64,000 bases of DNA from NCBI RefSeq assembly GCF_900460315.1, contig NZ_UHIO01000001.1, positions 768,001 to 832,000 of the forward strand, read 5' to 3'. The DNA comes from Veillonella criceti. GTDB taxonomy: Bacteria; Bacillota; Negativicutes; Veillonellales; Veillonellaceae. Both the position numbers and the translations under genes were made by a program. The stretch's first letter is position 1, and each line of letters opens with the position of its first letter. The notes beneath the pieces are model-generated. The model did no database searches. It saw nothing but the letters and a program-made list of their open reading frames with translations, and had not been told where the DNA came from. Below are positions 57,001 to 61,396 of the stretch, in pieces.

Positions 57001-58537
57001 CTGCCACAGTAGTCTTTACGCCGTTTACAGTATACGTAACTGGTGTGGAGGCTGTACTTGCCGTGCTCGTAACTGTAGTATTTTGCCCTGCTTCTACCTT
57101 AGGCAATTGACCAACTGTAGCTGCCCAATTACTACCAGTACCATTCGCTACATTAGTAATAGGCGTACCATCCATATTTAAACCAGTATGATTTAAATAG
57201 ATTTTGCCACGTGAGCCAGTAGATCCCGGAATACTTAAACTAGCTGTACTTACTCCACTTCCATTAATAACGGTATTACCAGCAGTCACACTACCATTAT
57301 CACCTAGATTAATATTTCGAGCTAATCTAACCACAAGTGAATCTGTACCATTAGCCTCTACAGCAATATTGCCATCCAAAAATGTAGCGCCACCAAGAGG
57401 ATTTCCCTTGATTGTAATAGTACTACCAGGCTCACGCACTACATTCGTCCCATAATCACCAGCAAATGTTAATGGTGCCGAAGAGCCACCACCAGCTTTT
57501 GACATGGCTGCATACAGCTGTGAACCATTAATAGCATCGGTAGAAGTCGCTGAAATTCGACCTGCTGCCACATTAGTCAAAGTACGCTCTTGACCTGTAC
57601 TACCAATACTTACAGTACCAGTAGGTTTTGTGCCGGCAAATCCATTATAGGTGACACCACCTACCGTAGCAGTAGTAGTCCCTACAGCCGTTGCTGTTGT
57701 AGCACCAGAACCTAAGGCCACACTATTCGCTGTACCTGCTGTGGCACCACGGCCAAAGGCCAACGCATTAGCTACCGTAGCACTGGTACTAAGCCCCATA
57801 GCAATGGTATCAGCACCAGTAGCTTGACCTCCACCACTAGCAAAGGAGTTTGCACCAGAAGCCTTAGATGGCGTAATCACTTCTTTTCTATTAACAGTTG
57901 CACGCGTTCCACCAGTAGCAAATGAATTCGCACCAGAAGCAATAGCACCACTAAGTGCAACCGCTTCATTAGCAGTCGCTTCACCATTACTCATAGCTAA
58001 TGCTTGACGCCCAAAGGCTTTAGACTTATCACCACCAATGGCAACAGCGGCCTCCCCCTTAGTAAAGGTCCAGCCAATGGCTACCTGACCAATACCACGA
58101 TTAGCGGTCTTGTCATTTGCGCCTGTTGGATTCGCTACTTCTAAACCAGCTTTACCGCCACCAATAGCAACAGACGATTTACCATACGCCCAAGAGGCAG
58201 CACCTAGTGCCACTGTATTAGCATTACCATTAGCCCTAGCTATATTTTTACCACCACCAATAGCCAAGCCATTGCTAGTTTCACCATAACCACCTTCAAA
58301 TTGGCCATATATGCCTGTACTATTAGTAGAATCTGTACGTAAATGATAGAATGAATCAACTGCCAGTACACTTGTCACACCAAAAGTGCTTGCTAAAATT
58401 GTCGCCACTGCTATGCTTAAACTAATTTTTCGTGTAACTGCTGGAGACTTAGCTTTTGTATGCCCTTTGGCAAATTCCGAGGCTACTACATAACAATTCT
58501 TAGTTCTACTCCAAATAATCTTATAAATTTTGTTCAA
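39074..58537 (-). CDS. Giant YadA-like trimeric autotransporter adhesin with C-terminal SLH domain (Hag type)
   Basis: A surface adhesin of about 6,487 residues. Order: extended signal peptide region (MNKIYKIIWSRTKNCYVVAS) and hydrophobic signal, likely cut after VLA (about 59); YadA left-handed-roll head repeats of the GLAIGGG/NSVALGSG type (about 80-310); a neck (INGSQLYAAM); a very long stalk of repeated modules; a final neck (STDAINGGQL); a four-strand YadA anchor (about 6233-6307); a coiled coil (about 6315-6350); and an SLH domain (about 6365-6417) with an acidic, charged tail. The stalk carries five collagen-like Gly-X-Y blocks and six copies of a RLDVDGHNVATMDDG module. Start is TTG at 58537, with AAAGGAG eight bases upstream; the upstream in-frame TTG lies inside that site. 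Related Veillonella Hag proteins mediate attachment to oral bacteria and cells. Own promoter and terminator; monocistronic. Confidence 0.93.
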   Translation of the reverse strand: MNKIYKIIWSRTKNCYVVASEFAKGHTKAKSPAVTRKISLSIAVATILASTFGVTSVLAVDSFYHLRTDSTNSTGIYGQFEGGYGETSNGLAIGGGKNIARANGNANTVALGAASWAYGKSSVAIGGGKAGLEVANPTGANDKTANRGIGQVAIGWTFTKGEAAVAIGGDKSKAFGRQALAMSNGEATANEAVALSGAIASGANSFATGGTRATVNRKEVITPSKASGANSFASGGGQATGADTIAMGLSTSATVANALAFGRGATAGTANSVALGSGATTATAVGTTTATVGGVTYNGFAGTKPTGTVSIGSTGQERTLTNVAAGRISATSTDAINGSQLYAAMSKAGGGSSAPLTFAGDYGTNVVREPGSTITIKGNPLGGATFLDGNIAVEANGTDSLVVRLARNINLGDNGSVTAGNTVINGSGVSTASLSIPGSTGSRGKIYLNHTGLNMDGTPITNVANGTGSNWAATVGQLPKVEAGQNTTVTSTASTASTPVTYTVNGVKTTVAAAPNSVVAVTSTVNANTSTTAYTLDLTSDSKSKLNKEESVVAKDGEINLVVNPQSTLNATGGKQFEVSLKPNLNLGESGSLTVGNTVINKEGLSNGTTKILGDQITVDQINIPKADGSFKRIILNKTGLNMDGKPITNVANGTASNSAATVGQLPNVVAGTNVSVSTTNSTASSPVTYTVSANHTTLAAKSGETYLTVDSTASTAANRTTAYTVGLSDAAKTALANANKEESVVAKDGEVNLVVNPQSALNSTGGKQFEVSLKPNLNLGETGSVTTGNTTIDNSGFRNGTTTITGNTVSVSSVEIPGAPGYRQKIFINNTGISMGGTPITNLKAGSVASDAANVGQLPVVEAGVNTVVSATNSTSAAPKKYTVSADKATVATADPTYVTVASTASTAANRTTAYTVGLSDAAKTALTNANKEESVVAKAGEINIKVEQTKLNATQGKEFEVSLNPNLNLGANGSVSFGNTGSTTLNKDGLTIANGPSITNTGINAGNKQISNVASGGNTGSNAANIDDVKRIVSTLAPSAGNGQFALSDGDNNTVTKPSGESIKVVGENGVVTTANAETGTLTVGLDNNLQLGEAADSKGAGKDGSIAVHGKDGSSVAIDGATGTVTAKGQDGTSAVVDGDKGSVSANGKDGSGVALNGEDGTITITGNPTGEGENKTTPSVTIATGDVVNTLDGKPATRLDVDGHNVATMDDGLKFAGDNKAKQVISKKLNEQLNIIGGAEANKLTDNNIGVNATAGGELKVQLAKELTGLTSAIFTDGINTTTVNASGVKAGNNTFTNQGLTAGQTSISNDGGITTNKVTVTNGPTLSDDGIAMGDKKITGLADGVNNSDAATVGQIKAATSKVTAGVNTSVSTIASTASEPTTYVVSADKATVSAATGQNYITVESTESTAADRTTGYTVGLSDAAKTALANANKEESVVAKAGETNIKVEQTKLNATKGKEFEVSLNPNLNLGDTGSVSFGDVGTTTLNKDGLTVVKTEEGVTTPSATTTIGADKVVVNTTSGENGKPGVVIGNQEVTPTVIATDGKESTGTATTGNYVTGLDNTTWNPSKDGIVENRAATEGQVKAATDAVAQKGLIFTADDKGTVKRELGQTLGIVGKDGVVTSTDSTKGNIEVGLSNNVSLGSKDGVDGEGKDGSLAVNGKDGSSVAIDGATGTVTAKGQDGTSAVVDGDKGSVSANGKDGSGVALNGEDGTITITGNPTGEGENKTTPSVTIATGDVVNTLDGKPATRLDVDGHNVATMDDGLKFAGDNKAKQVISKKLNEQLNIIGGADADTLTDKNIGVNATASGELKVQLVKDINLTNAGSINFGNPTDNTTTILNNNGLTIANPTGDATKNIAITKDGISAGSQQISNVASGGDIGSNAANIDDVKRIVDGIQLPEAAGPFGLTADNTDGNGKSVEVKQDLGSTIKLAGGNGITTEANAEDKTVTIGLSNEVTIGGKDGVNGKDGVNGSVGVNGADGKSGVGIDGKDGISVKGADGKDGVTIYAKDGKDGEDGIPGSEGHIGLTGAPGKDGKPGSSADIHVIKGEPGVNGVKGADGEAGKDGLTRIVYEDETGATHQVATLEDGQKYAGDNGQPNAEGVTDDSKIIKKKLNEKLDIIGGADANALTDNNIGVNATDDGKLKVQLAKDINLTEAGSVNFTPNGAEVDENGKLVNPVTSLNKDGLTVVNTEEGATTPSATTTIGADKVVVNTTSGENGKPGVVIGNQEVTPTVIATDGKESSGTAKTGNYVTGLDNTTWNLSTDGIVENRAATEGQVKAATDAVAQKGLTFTADDKGTVKRELGQTLGIVGKDGVITSTDSTKGTIEVGLSNNVSLGSKDGVDGEGNKVEGKDGSLAVNGKDGSSVAIDGATGTVTAKGQDGTSAVVDGDKGSVSANGKDGSGVALNGEDGTITITGNPTGEGENKTTPSVTITTGDVVNTLDGKPATRLDVDGHNVATMDDGLKFAGDNKADKVISKTLNQQLDIIGGAEANKLTDKNIGVNATTGGELKVQLAKELTGLTSATFTDGTNTTIVNASGVKAGDNSFTNQGLTAGQTSISNEGGITTNKVTVTNGPTLSDAGIAMGDKKITGLADGVNNSDAATVGQIKAATSKVTAGVNTSVSTIASTASEPTTYVVSADKATVSAATGQNYITVESTESTAADRTTGYTVGLSDAAKTALANANKEESVVAKAGETNIKVEQTKLNATKGKEFEVSLNPNLNLGDTGSVSFGDVGTTTLNKDGLTVVKTEEGATTPSATTTIGADKVVVNTTSGENGKPGVVIGNQEVTPTVIATDGKESTGTATTGNYVTGLDNTTWNPSKDGIVENRAATEGQVKAATDAVAQKGLIFTADDKGTVKRELGQTLGIVGKDGVVTSTDSTKGNIEVGLSNNVSLGSKDGVDGEGKDGSLAVNGKDGSSVAIDGATGTVTAKGQDGTSAVVDGDKGSVSANGKDGSGVALNGEDGTITITGNPTGEGENKTTPSVTIATGDVVNTLDGKPATRLDVDGHNVATMDDGLKFAGDNKADKVISKTLNQQLDIIGGAEANKLTDKNIGVNATASGELKVQLVKDINLTNAGSINFGNPTDNTTTILNNNGLTIANPTGDATKNIAITKDGISAGSQQISNVASGGDIGSNAANIDDVKRIVDGIQLPEAAGPFGLTADNTDGNGKSVEVKQDLGSTIKLAGGNGITTEANAEDKTVTIGLSNEVTIGGKDGVNGKDGVNGSVGVNGADGKSGVGIDGKDGISVKGADGKDGVTIYAKDGKDGEDGIPGSEGHIGLTGAPGKDGKPGSSADIHVIKGEPGVNGVKGADGEAGKDGLTRIVYEDETGETHQVATLEDGQKYAGDNGQPNAEGVTDDSKIIKKKLNEKLDIIGGADANALTDNNIGVNATDDGKLKVQLAKELTGLTSAIFTDGTNTTTVNASGVKAGNNTFTNQGLTAGQTSISNEGGITTNKVTVTNGPTLSDAGIAMGDKKITGLADGVNNSDAATVGQIKAATSKVTAGVNTSVSTIASTASEPTTYVVSADKATVGAATGQNYITVESTASTAEDRTTGYTVGLSSEAITALTNANKEESVVAKAGETNIKVEQTKLNATKGKEFEVSLNPNLNLGDTGSVSFGDAGTTTLNKDGLTVVKTEEGATTPSATTTIGADKIVVNGQDGKDGVEGKPGVVIGNQEVTPTVIASDGKESTGTATTGNYVTGLDNTTWNPSKDGIVENRAATEGQVKAATDAVVEKGLTFTADDKGTVKRELGQTLGIVGKDGVITSTDSTKGTIEVGLSNNVSLGSKDGVDGEGNKVEGKDGSLAVNGKDGSSVAIDGATGTVTAKGQDGTSAVVDGDKGTISANGKDGSGVALNGEAGTITITGNPTGEGENKTTPSVTIATGDVVNTLDGKPATRLDVDGHNVATMDDGLKFAGDNKSDKVISKTLNQQLDIIGGAEANKLTDKNIGVNATTGGELKVQLAKELTGLTSAIFTDGTNTTTVNASGVKAGDNTFTNQGVTAGQTSISNEGGITTNKVTVTNGPTLSDAGIAMGDKKITGLADGVNNSDAATVGQIKAATSKVTAGVNTSVSTIASTASEPTTYVVSADKATVGAATGQNYITVESTASTAADRTTGYTVGLSNEAMTALTNANKEESVVAKAGETNIKVEQTKLNATKGKEFEVSLNPNLNLGDTGSVSFGDVGTTTLNKDGLTVVNTEEGATTPSATTTIGADKVVVNTTSGENGKPGVVIGNQEVTPTVIASDGKESTGTATTGNYVTGLDNTTWNPSKDGIVENRAATEGQVKAATDAVVEKGLTFTADDKGTVKRELGQTLGIVGKDGVVTSTDSTNGTIEVGLSNNVSLGSKDGVDGEGNAVEGKDGALAVNGKDGSSVAIDGATGTVTAKGQDGTSAVVDGDKGSVSANGKDGSGVALNGESGTITIKGEPVTGTNGQPTNPSVTIAMGDVVNTLDGKPATRLDVDGHNVATMDDGLKFAGDNKADKVISKTLNEQLNIIGGAEADTLTDNNIGVNATADGELKVQLAKDVNLTEDGSINFTPNGAEVDENGKPVNPVTSLNKDSLTVVGSNGTTTVTDSGLTIANGPSVTTAGIDAGNDQITNLTSGASGKDANDKPVYDNDTNAANIGDVKHFASEAEQKGLNFSGDTGATVHRNLGDTLQIIGDGQNIATVADPTTGKITVGLTGDISIGGPGKDGKDGVDGKMGINGADGKSGVGIDGKDGISVKGADGKDGVTIYAKDGKDGEDGIPGSEGHIGLTGAPGKDGKPGSSADIHVIKGEPGVNGVKGADGEAGKDGLTRIVYEDETGATHQVATLEDGQKYAGDNGQPNAEGVTDESKVIKKKLNEQLDIIGGADANILTDKNIGVNATADGKLKVQLAKDINLGNTGSVTTGDTIVNNDGVTITKTTPAEGSEAGAEGTKSTTTIGADKIVVNGQDGNDGNDGKPGIVIGKQEVTPTVIDADGNKTSGTAKTENYVTGLDNTTWNPSTEGIVENRAATEGQVKAAVDGISSDVTTKGLNFSDDKGTKVHRNLGDTLQIVGDGQNISTVADPTTGKITVGLTGDVSIGGPGKDGKDGVDGKMGINGADGKSGVGIDGKDGISVKGKDGKDGVTISAKNGKDGKDGSEGHIGLTGAPGKDGQSTSADIHVIEGQPGVGGTPGKDGLTRIVYEDQAGTTHEVATLDDGMVYAGDQGSAAVKLNKKVTVSGGVTDSKALSTDDNIGVVATKDKDGNAVLDVRLAKDITGLNTVTAGTAKVGAQSATTEGKVTETGNFVTGLTNTDWNTKNPDIVSGRAATEDQLKVVSGDLTEKINAKTDYRLIQNPADGSNGAYKVTDNKVTLKVKNVNDPNAAIEDVVIDDVASAAGLNHLNDRAVKYDLNDDGTINKNKVSLEGDADGTQIQNVASGASGKDANDKPVYDNNTNAANIGDVKHFASEAEQKGLNFSDDNGTKVHRNLGDTLQIVGDGQNISTVADPTTGKITVGLTGDVSIGGPGKDGKDGVDGKMGINGADGKSGVGIDGKDGISVKGKDGKDGVTISAKNGKDGKDGSEGHIGLTGAPGKDGQSTSADIHVIEGQPGVDGVSGQNGKDGLTRIVYEDQAGTTHEVATLDDGMVYAGDQGSAAVKLNKKVTVSGGVTESDALSDANNVGVVATKDKDGNAVLDVRLAKDIIGLNTVTAGTVKVGAQSVTTKGGVTKEGNFVTGLTNTEWNTANPDIVSGRAATEDQLEVVSKAVQSVTNGTGPNATGGFALTGENTDADGKLISAKQDLGKAIQIKGGITEGTSTGETSNTGVSNITTKVKDNAVEISLNKDVNLGKDGSVIAGTVNAGTVNADTIKAGDTTINQSGVDTNKVDAGEITIKDSQISITKEGINAGNTQLTNVASGGDKNADGTYVKDEKGNHVYSEKSYSNGANIGDVETIAKTEATKAANAVKAQDGKNITVDENTNKVNLNDSITLGKGDKAIAIDGEKEGTITVGGQTGIKIGNQSSQPVDSDGNMIGGPTTGNYVTGLGNTSWKPEANGFVANRAATEGQLKDLDDKIQGKRDFNGDVGVASIGFGEALRITGGITETAKLSNNNIGVVAEGNIMTIKLAKDVNLGNEGSVSIGSTTVNNSGVTIGNTALTSEGLTIANGPSITKAGIDAGGNAVTNVGAGRIGEGSTDAINGGQLHATNQVVNAISGTVSELGNHLEETNKTVNAIGGAVSKLGNRIDRVGAASAALAALQPLDFNPDDKWDFSAGYGNYRGANAAAVGAYYRPNEDTMFSIGGSFGGGENMVNAGVSFKLGQSSGVNNSKVALAKDVEALKEIVKAQSAQLQAQSAEIAKLRNSTVPIGTPAMATTETNFQDLPKEHWAYQFVKSLANRGLLKGYPDGEYKGDRNLTRYEFAAALYRALQNGAPMNGDMLKGIQEFQTELTLLSNLDHSRVDRVSGEDNDRHKVERVRINNEDDKTNEIFRDVYGGKIQKS
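39285..39445 (-). other. SLH domain of the giant adhesin
   Basis: Codes for FQDLPKEHWAYQFVKSLANR, then GLLKGYPDGEYKGDRNLTRYEF with AAALYRAL: the F-x-D-x-P-x-x-H-W-A start, the G-Y-P-D-G turn and the T-R-Y-E-F-A box of SLH domains. In Negativicutes such domains (for example in OmpM) bind modified peptidoglycan. Here it comes after the barrel. Confidence 0.88.
39615..39840 (-). other. YadA-type C-terminal membrane anchor of the giant adhesin
   Basis: Encodes RVGAASAALAALQPLDFNPD then four amphipathic strands (WDFSAGYGNYRG, AAAVGAYYRP, TMFSIGGSFGG, MVNAGVSFKLG). Three chains would build a 12-strand barrel. It ends in an aliphatic/aromatic-rich strand, but the protein continues for about 180 residues. 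Confidence 0.9.
41700..42005 (-). repeat. Collagen-like block 5 of the adhesin
   Basis: Gly-X-Y triplets such as GKDGVDGKMGINGADGKSGV, then GIDGKDGIS and GKDGKDG. Four related blocks lie at about 43000-43275, 44090-44412, 48533-48863 and 52310-52640. Confidence 0.85.
43000..43275 (-). repeat. Collagen-like block 4 of the adhesin
   Basis: Same Gly-X-Y layout as block 5, nearly identical in the part beginning GPGKDGKDGVDGKMG; ends GQPGVGGTPGKDG where block 5 reads GQPGVDGVSGQNGKDG. Confidence 0.85.
44090..44412 (-). repeat. Collagen-like block 3 of the adhesin
   Basis: Gly-X-Y block that starts like blocks 4 and 5 (GPGKDGKDGVDGKMG) but ends like blocks 1 and 2 (GEPGVNGVKGADGEAGKDG), so it is a hybrid between the two types. 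Confidence 0.85.
48279..51428 (-). repeat. 3.15-kb direct repeat in the adhesin gene, C-terminal copy
   Basis: Matches 52056-55205 at a constant offset of 3,777 bases, checked at several points (for example the collagen-like block, and TAATACCGTCTTTCG at 49141 and 52918). Includes collagen-like block 2 and two of the six VATMDDG modules. The copies differ in short patches, such as 49320-49430 against 53097-53207. Confidence 0.88.
52056..55205 (-). repeat. 3.15-kb direct repeat in the adhesin gene, N-terminal copy
   Basis: Partner of 48279-51428, separated from it by 627 bases (51429-52055) of different module content. In the protein this is about residues 1111-2160 repeated at about 2370-3420. 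Collagen-like block 1 lies inside it. Confidence 0.88.
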
Positions 58538-58612
58538 CGAATTATCTCCTTTCAACCTAACCTAAAATTCCTAGCTCACTCACAAAATAAAGTGTAATTA
58601 AATACTTATCAG

Positions 58613-58643
58613 ACTATACTATTTTCATCTTGTTTAAAATCAA
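58613..58643 (-). promoter_or_regulatory. Possible promoter of the giant adhesin gene
   Basis: On the minus strand TTGATT is followed 19 bases later by TATAGT, about 75 bases before the TTG start. Spacing is a little long. The region 58538-59130 is very AT-rich and contains no gene. Confidence 0.3.
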
Positions 58644-59131
58644 ACTTCATCTTCAACAAAAATAAAAACAACATATTCTCAACGTTCACAGCATCAAAAT
58701 ACACTTTAATTCCTACTAAAACATAACAATAATATTAATAACTTTATTTACATAAGAAACATATTATCACAAAAAATTATTTCTTTCAATTAATCCATGA
58801 GTAAAAATCATAGAAAATTTCATCATTCCTTAATGTATTTTCAATATTTTTATTCATCTATTTCTTATATTTTTACAATTAAAAATTAGAGAGCTATTAA
58901 AGCCAACACAATCATTCCTATAGTTCTAAATAATTAGATATTATAATGTAACTATACAAAAAATCATTTCGTATATAAATGCATATAAAAAAGAATTTAT
59001 TCATTTTATTCGATATAATAACAATTCCCATAATTGCAAAATCAGTATAATTAATTGTATAAAATTAGACTTATATACAATATAGACAGCAATAAAACTA
59101 TTCTTTATCTCCTAAAAGTCCAACTAAATAA

Positions 59132-59280
59132 AAATGGCGATGAACCCAGTTAAATACTGAATTCATCGCCATTTACAGCAACACATTTTGTTCACCCTTT
59201 AAATACTATATATAAATTTAAAACCGCTATAACACCAGATAATTACTGATATTATAACGGTTTTTACCAACACATTTTGT
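59132..59280. repeat. Two hairpins, each followed by AACACATTTTGT
   Basis: Hairpin one: AAATGGCGATGAA / TTCATCGCCATTT (59132-59174). Hairpin two: AAAACCGCTATAA / TTATAACGGTTTT (59220-59264, one wobble). Each is followed by a copy of CAACACATTTTGT (59178 and 59268), giving a 90-base periodic arrangement between the tRNA and the adhesin gene. Could be terminators or a mobile-type small repeat. Confidence 0.6.
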
Positions 59281-59376
59281 CCTATAACCCTAAATTACTT
59301 CTTACCTATTCTCATTAACAATAACTTACATTATCATAAACTAGTCACACATCACCAGATAAAAAGTGGTCAAAAA

Positions 59377-59404
59377 AATAGCCTAGCGAAAATCGCTAGG
59401 CTAT
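59377..59404 (-). terminator. Terminator after tRNA-Leu
   Basis: ATAGCCTAGCGA / TCGCTAGGCTAT, 12-bp perfect stem with a three-base loop and a run of T on the minus strand. Confidence 0.9.
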
Positions 59405-59418
59405 CAAAATCTAAAGGC

Positions 59419-59503
59419 TGGTGCGGGAGAAGGGACTTGAACCCCCACGCCCGAAGGCGCCAGATCCTAAGTCTGGTGCGTCTGCCAATTCCGCCACTCC
59501 CGC
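59419..59503 (-). tRNA. tRNA-Leu (UAG anticodon)
   Basis: The minus strand folds into a class II tRNA of 85 bases. Acceptor stem GCGGGAG / CTCCCGC; anticodon stem CCAGA / TCTGG around the loop CTTAGGA, giving anticodon UAG; long variable arm with GCGCC TTCG GGCGT; T-arm GGGGGTTCAAGTCCCTT; encoded 3' CCA. It reads CUN leucine codons, mainly CUA. Its own terminator follows. Confidence 0.96.
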
Positions 59504-59776
59504 AACACAGTTATAATACCACATATTACTACAACTCGTCAATATATTTTTTACTAAGTTTTTACAGTCCCTAATTAAAAACATGCTCCAAATACTAAGA
59601 GCGCTAAAAATACCCATCACAGTACTTCTAGCGCTTCTAGTTAGGAGATGATGAAAATGTACGCCCATACATTATCATGACAATATATTAACACTTACGT
59701 GATAATACCAAACCACATAGCCATGACCTTGCATAGGTTTCATCGTATGTTCGGTTAAGAATTGGAATATATCCAA

Positions 59777-59810
59777 TAAAAAAGCCTTTCCCGACACATG
59801 CGAAAAAGGA
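59777..59810 (-). terminator. Terminator after the cobalamin riboswitch
   Basis: On the minus strand CCTTTTTCG pairs with CGGGAAAGG (two wobble pairs) and is followed by CTTTTTTATT. It is 50 bases past the end of the aptamer and is the natural expression platform. Confidence 0.65.
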
Positions 59811-59854
59811 TTTATAATTCTCCTCCCTATCGCTCGTAGGTCAAATGGTGAATG

Positions 59855-60010
59855 ATGAATAGGCAGTTCTCCTGACTTAGCTTCTACGCGCTTCTCGCCT
59901 TCCCAGTATTCCCCAGTGACTTAATGAGATTTGCTCAGCTTTACAGTGGCGGGACCGTGTCGGATTTACACCGACTTCTCTATTATGCATTTCTGCACCT
60001 ATTCCCAACT
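59855..60010 (-). promoter_or_regulatory. Cobalamin (B12) riboswitch aptamer without a recognisable target gene
   Basis: Read on the minus strand, the conserved B12 aptamer elements are all present in order: AATAGGTGC..GCATAATAGAGAA, GTCGGTGTAAATCCGAC, the core GGTCCCGCCACTGTAA, AGTCACTGGG, CTGGGAAGGC, and the B12 box AAGTCAGGAGAACTGCCT. The downstream side (towards lower coordinates) has an AGGGAGGAGA ribosome-like site at about 59825 but no ATG; an open frame of about 50 codons without ATG runs through the terminator to a TGA at 59675 and is not recognisable. The next features are a tRNA and the adhesin gene. Confidence 0.9.
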
Positions 60011-60163
60011 ATGTATTTTATTTATTGTTCACTTTCTATACACGTATAGTACCATGATTTCTATAGATTGTCAATAAAGTTACACTAGATAAGTCATAGG
60101 ATCAAAAATCAATTAGTTATTTTTTTATATCTAATAAAGAAACTTTCTTTCACCAGTTCTTTA

Positions 60164-60693
60164 TCAATAATCCCCCTCTATCTGCCACTGTTTTAGTGCT
60201 GTATCTAATACCGAAGAATCGGTTAGGTCAAATGCATTTCGTAATTCAAAATAATGTATATGTGGATGTGCTTCCATTATTTTACTTAACATCTTTTCAG
60301 AAAAAGGTACTGATTTAGCTTGTATAGCATTATTAGTTACTGCTTGTATATGCCTTACCATCTCACCGTATGAAAATACGCCACTAACAACTAACTGTTT
60401 TTTTATTATATTCAATTAAATACGATGGTAGCGCTCGAATAGCATACATTTCACATAATTTTAAATCATCAAGTAATGCGAGTTCAACAGTTTCACTAGC
60501 ATAGGTTTTGAGAAATATTTCACGAGGAATACCAAAAGTAGTCGCCAATTCACAAAGTTCTGCTACTTCAGTCATCTGCTTTTGTTCAACAATCGTTACA
60601 TATAGTACATCATAGAAAAAGTTCTGTGCCTTATGAGGTGTTAGTAACTCCATCGCTTTATATGCTAAATTTAAAGGTTTAGACGTTATATGC
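60164..60693 (-). pseudogene. Broken DsbA/FrnE-like thioredoxin-fold oxidoreductase
   Basis: Two overlapping frames together read like the C-terminal two thirds of a DsbA-family (FrnE/2-hydroxychromene-2-carboxylate isomerase) protein: NLAYKAMELLTPHKAQNFFY, EVAELCELATTFGIPREIFL, then AIRALPSYLIEYNKK, and after the shift QLVVSGVFSYGEMVRHI. The cis-Pro segment (LPSYLI) is present, but the N-terminal CxxC active site is absent. The frame break sits in a run of seven A (T on the plus strand, 60398-60404). The last part (VPFSEKMLSKIMEAHPHIHY) may belong to a further domain. Upstream the frame collides with the remnant of an old-yellow-enzyme gene. Confidence 0.65.
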
Positions 60694-61206
60694 TCAGTAT
60701 TTTACAACAGGGCTTACAAAGCGACTGAGTAAAAAAAAATGAGCTATATGGATTTGTACATCATCATACCCAGCTTGTTCAGCACGGACAGCGGCCGTAA
60801 TAAATTGATCGACTACTTCATGAATCTCAGCCTTTGTCATATTATTAATATCTGTTTCATGATACATCCCAGACGCAGACTTTTTATAAAAAGCGCCTAA
60901 TGCTAATTGACTAAAGGCAGGCGTATTCGTTGCGTGTAAAATATCAACCAATTTTTTATGTTGTGAAATTAGCGAATCATTGGATAATCGCATCATACCA
61001 CCCATATAAAAATCATTATCTGCTACAGATGTAAAACCTGTAATAATTCCGCCAATATGACCTTTGGCCAATTCTTCATATATGTCATACCCAATATCAG
61101 TAGTACCACCATCTGGTGTAGCAATGCCTTCCCATGTATCTGATCTAATAATACGATTGTTAAATGTTACATGATTCAATGTAACTGATTCAAATAATTG
61201 CTTCAT
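60694..61206 (-). pseudogene. N-terminal fragment of an old yellow enzyme (NADH:flavin oxidoreductase)
   Basis: About 170 residues of an FMN-dependent (beta/alpha)8 barrel that normally has 340 or more. Recognisable blocks: LFESVTLNHVTFNNRIIRSD at the N-terminus, GGIITGFTSV, AFSQLALGAFYK, and AGYDDVQIHIAHFFLLSRFVSP, where the normal protein has [22 protein letters not shown] and then continues. The coding sequence stops a few residues after this block, next to the DsbA-like remnant. The promoter side is intact and faces the hxlR gene, as is common for HxlR-controlled oxidoreductases. Probably non-functional. Confidence 0.75.
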
Positions 61207-61396
61207 ACTTTCACATCCCATTTTATATACTTTAATTACATTTTTATTACATTGACTAATTTAGTTTCAACTGATGTGCTTATTATAGCAACAAGAGTAT
61301 TTTTATGTAAGTACACAACTTTTTCTGCCTTACTTTTAATACTTAAAATGTTACGTATAAAACTAACTTGTATCTAAAAGGAGATATTATAAAGAA

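Noticed and set aside
39530-57455. About forty plus-strand open frames opposite the adhesin gene
   Set aside because: They are shadows of the repeated adhesin modules. They repeat with the same spacing as the modules, are rich in Pro/Ser/Thr because they read Gly-X-Y and Asp-Gly codons backwards, and lack ribosome sites.
59411-59668. An 85-residue minus-strand frame
   Set aside because: It covers the tRNA-Leu gene; the tail AELADAPDLGSGAFGRGG is the well-known false translation of a tRNA.
60384-60653. An intact small DsbA-like gene
   Set aside because: The frame lacks the active-site CxxC and continues, after a frame break, in the adjacent frame, so it is better seen as part of a broken gene.
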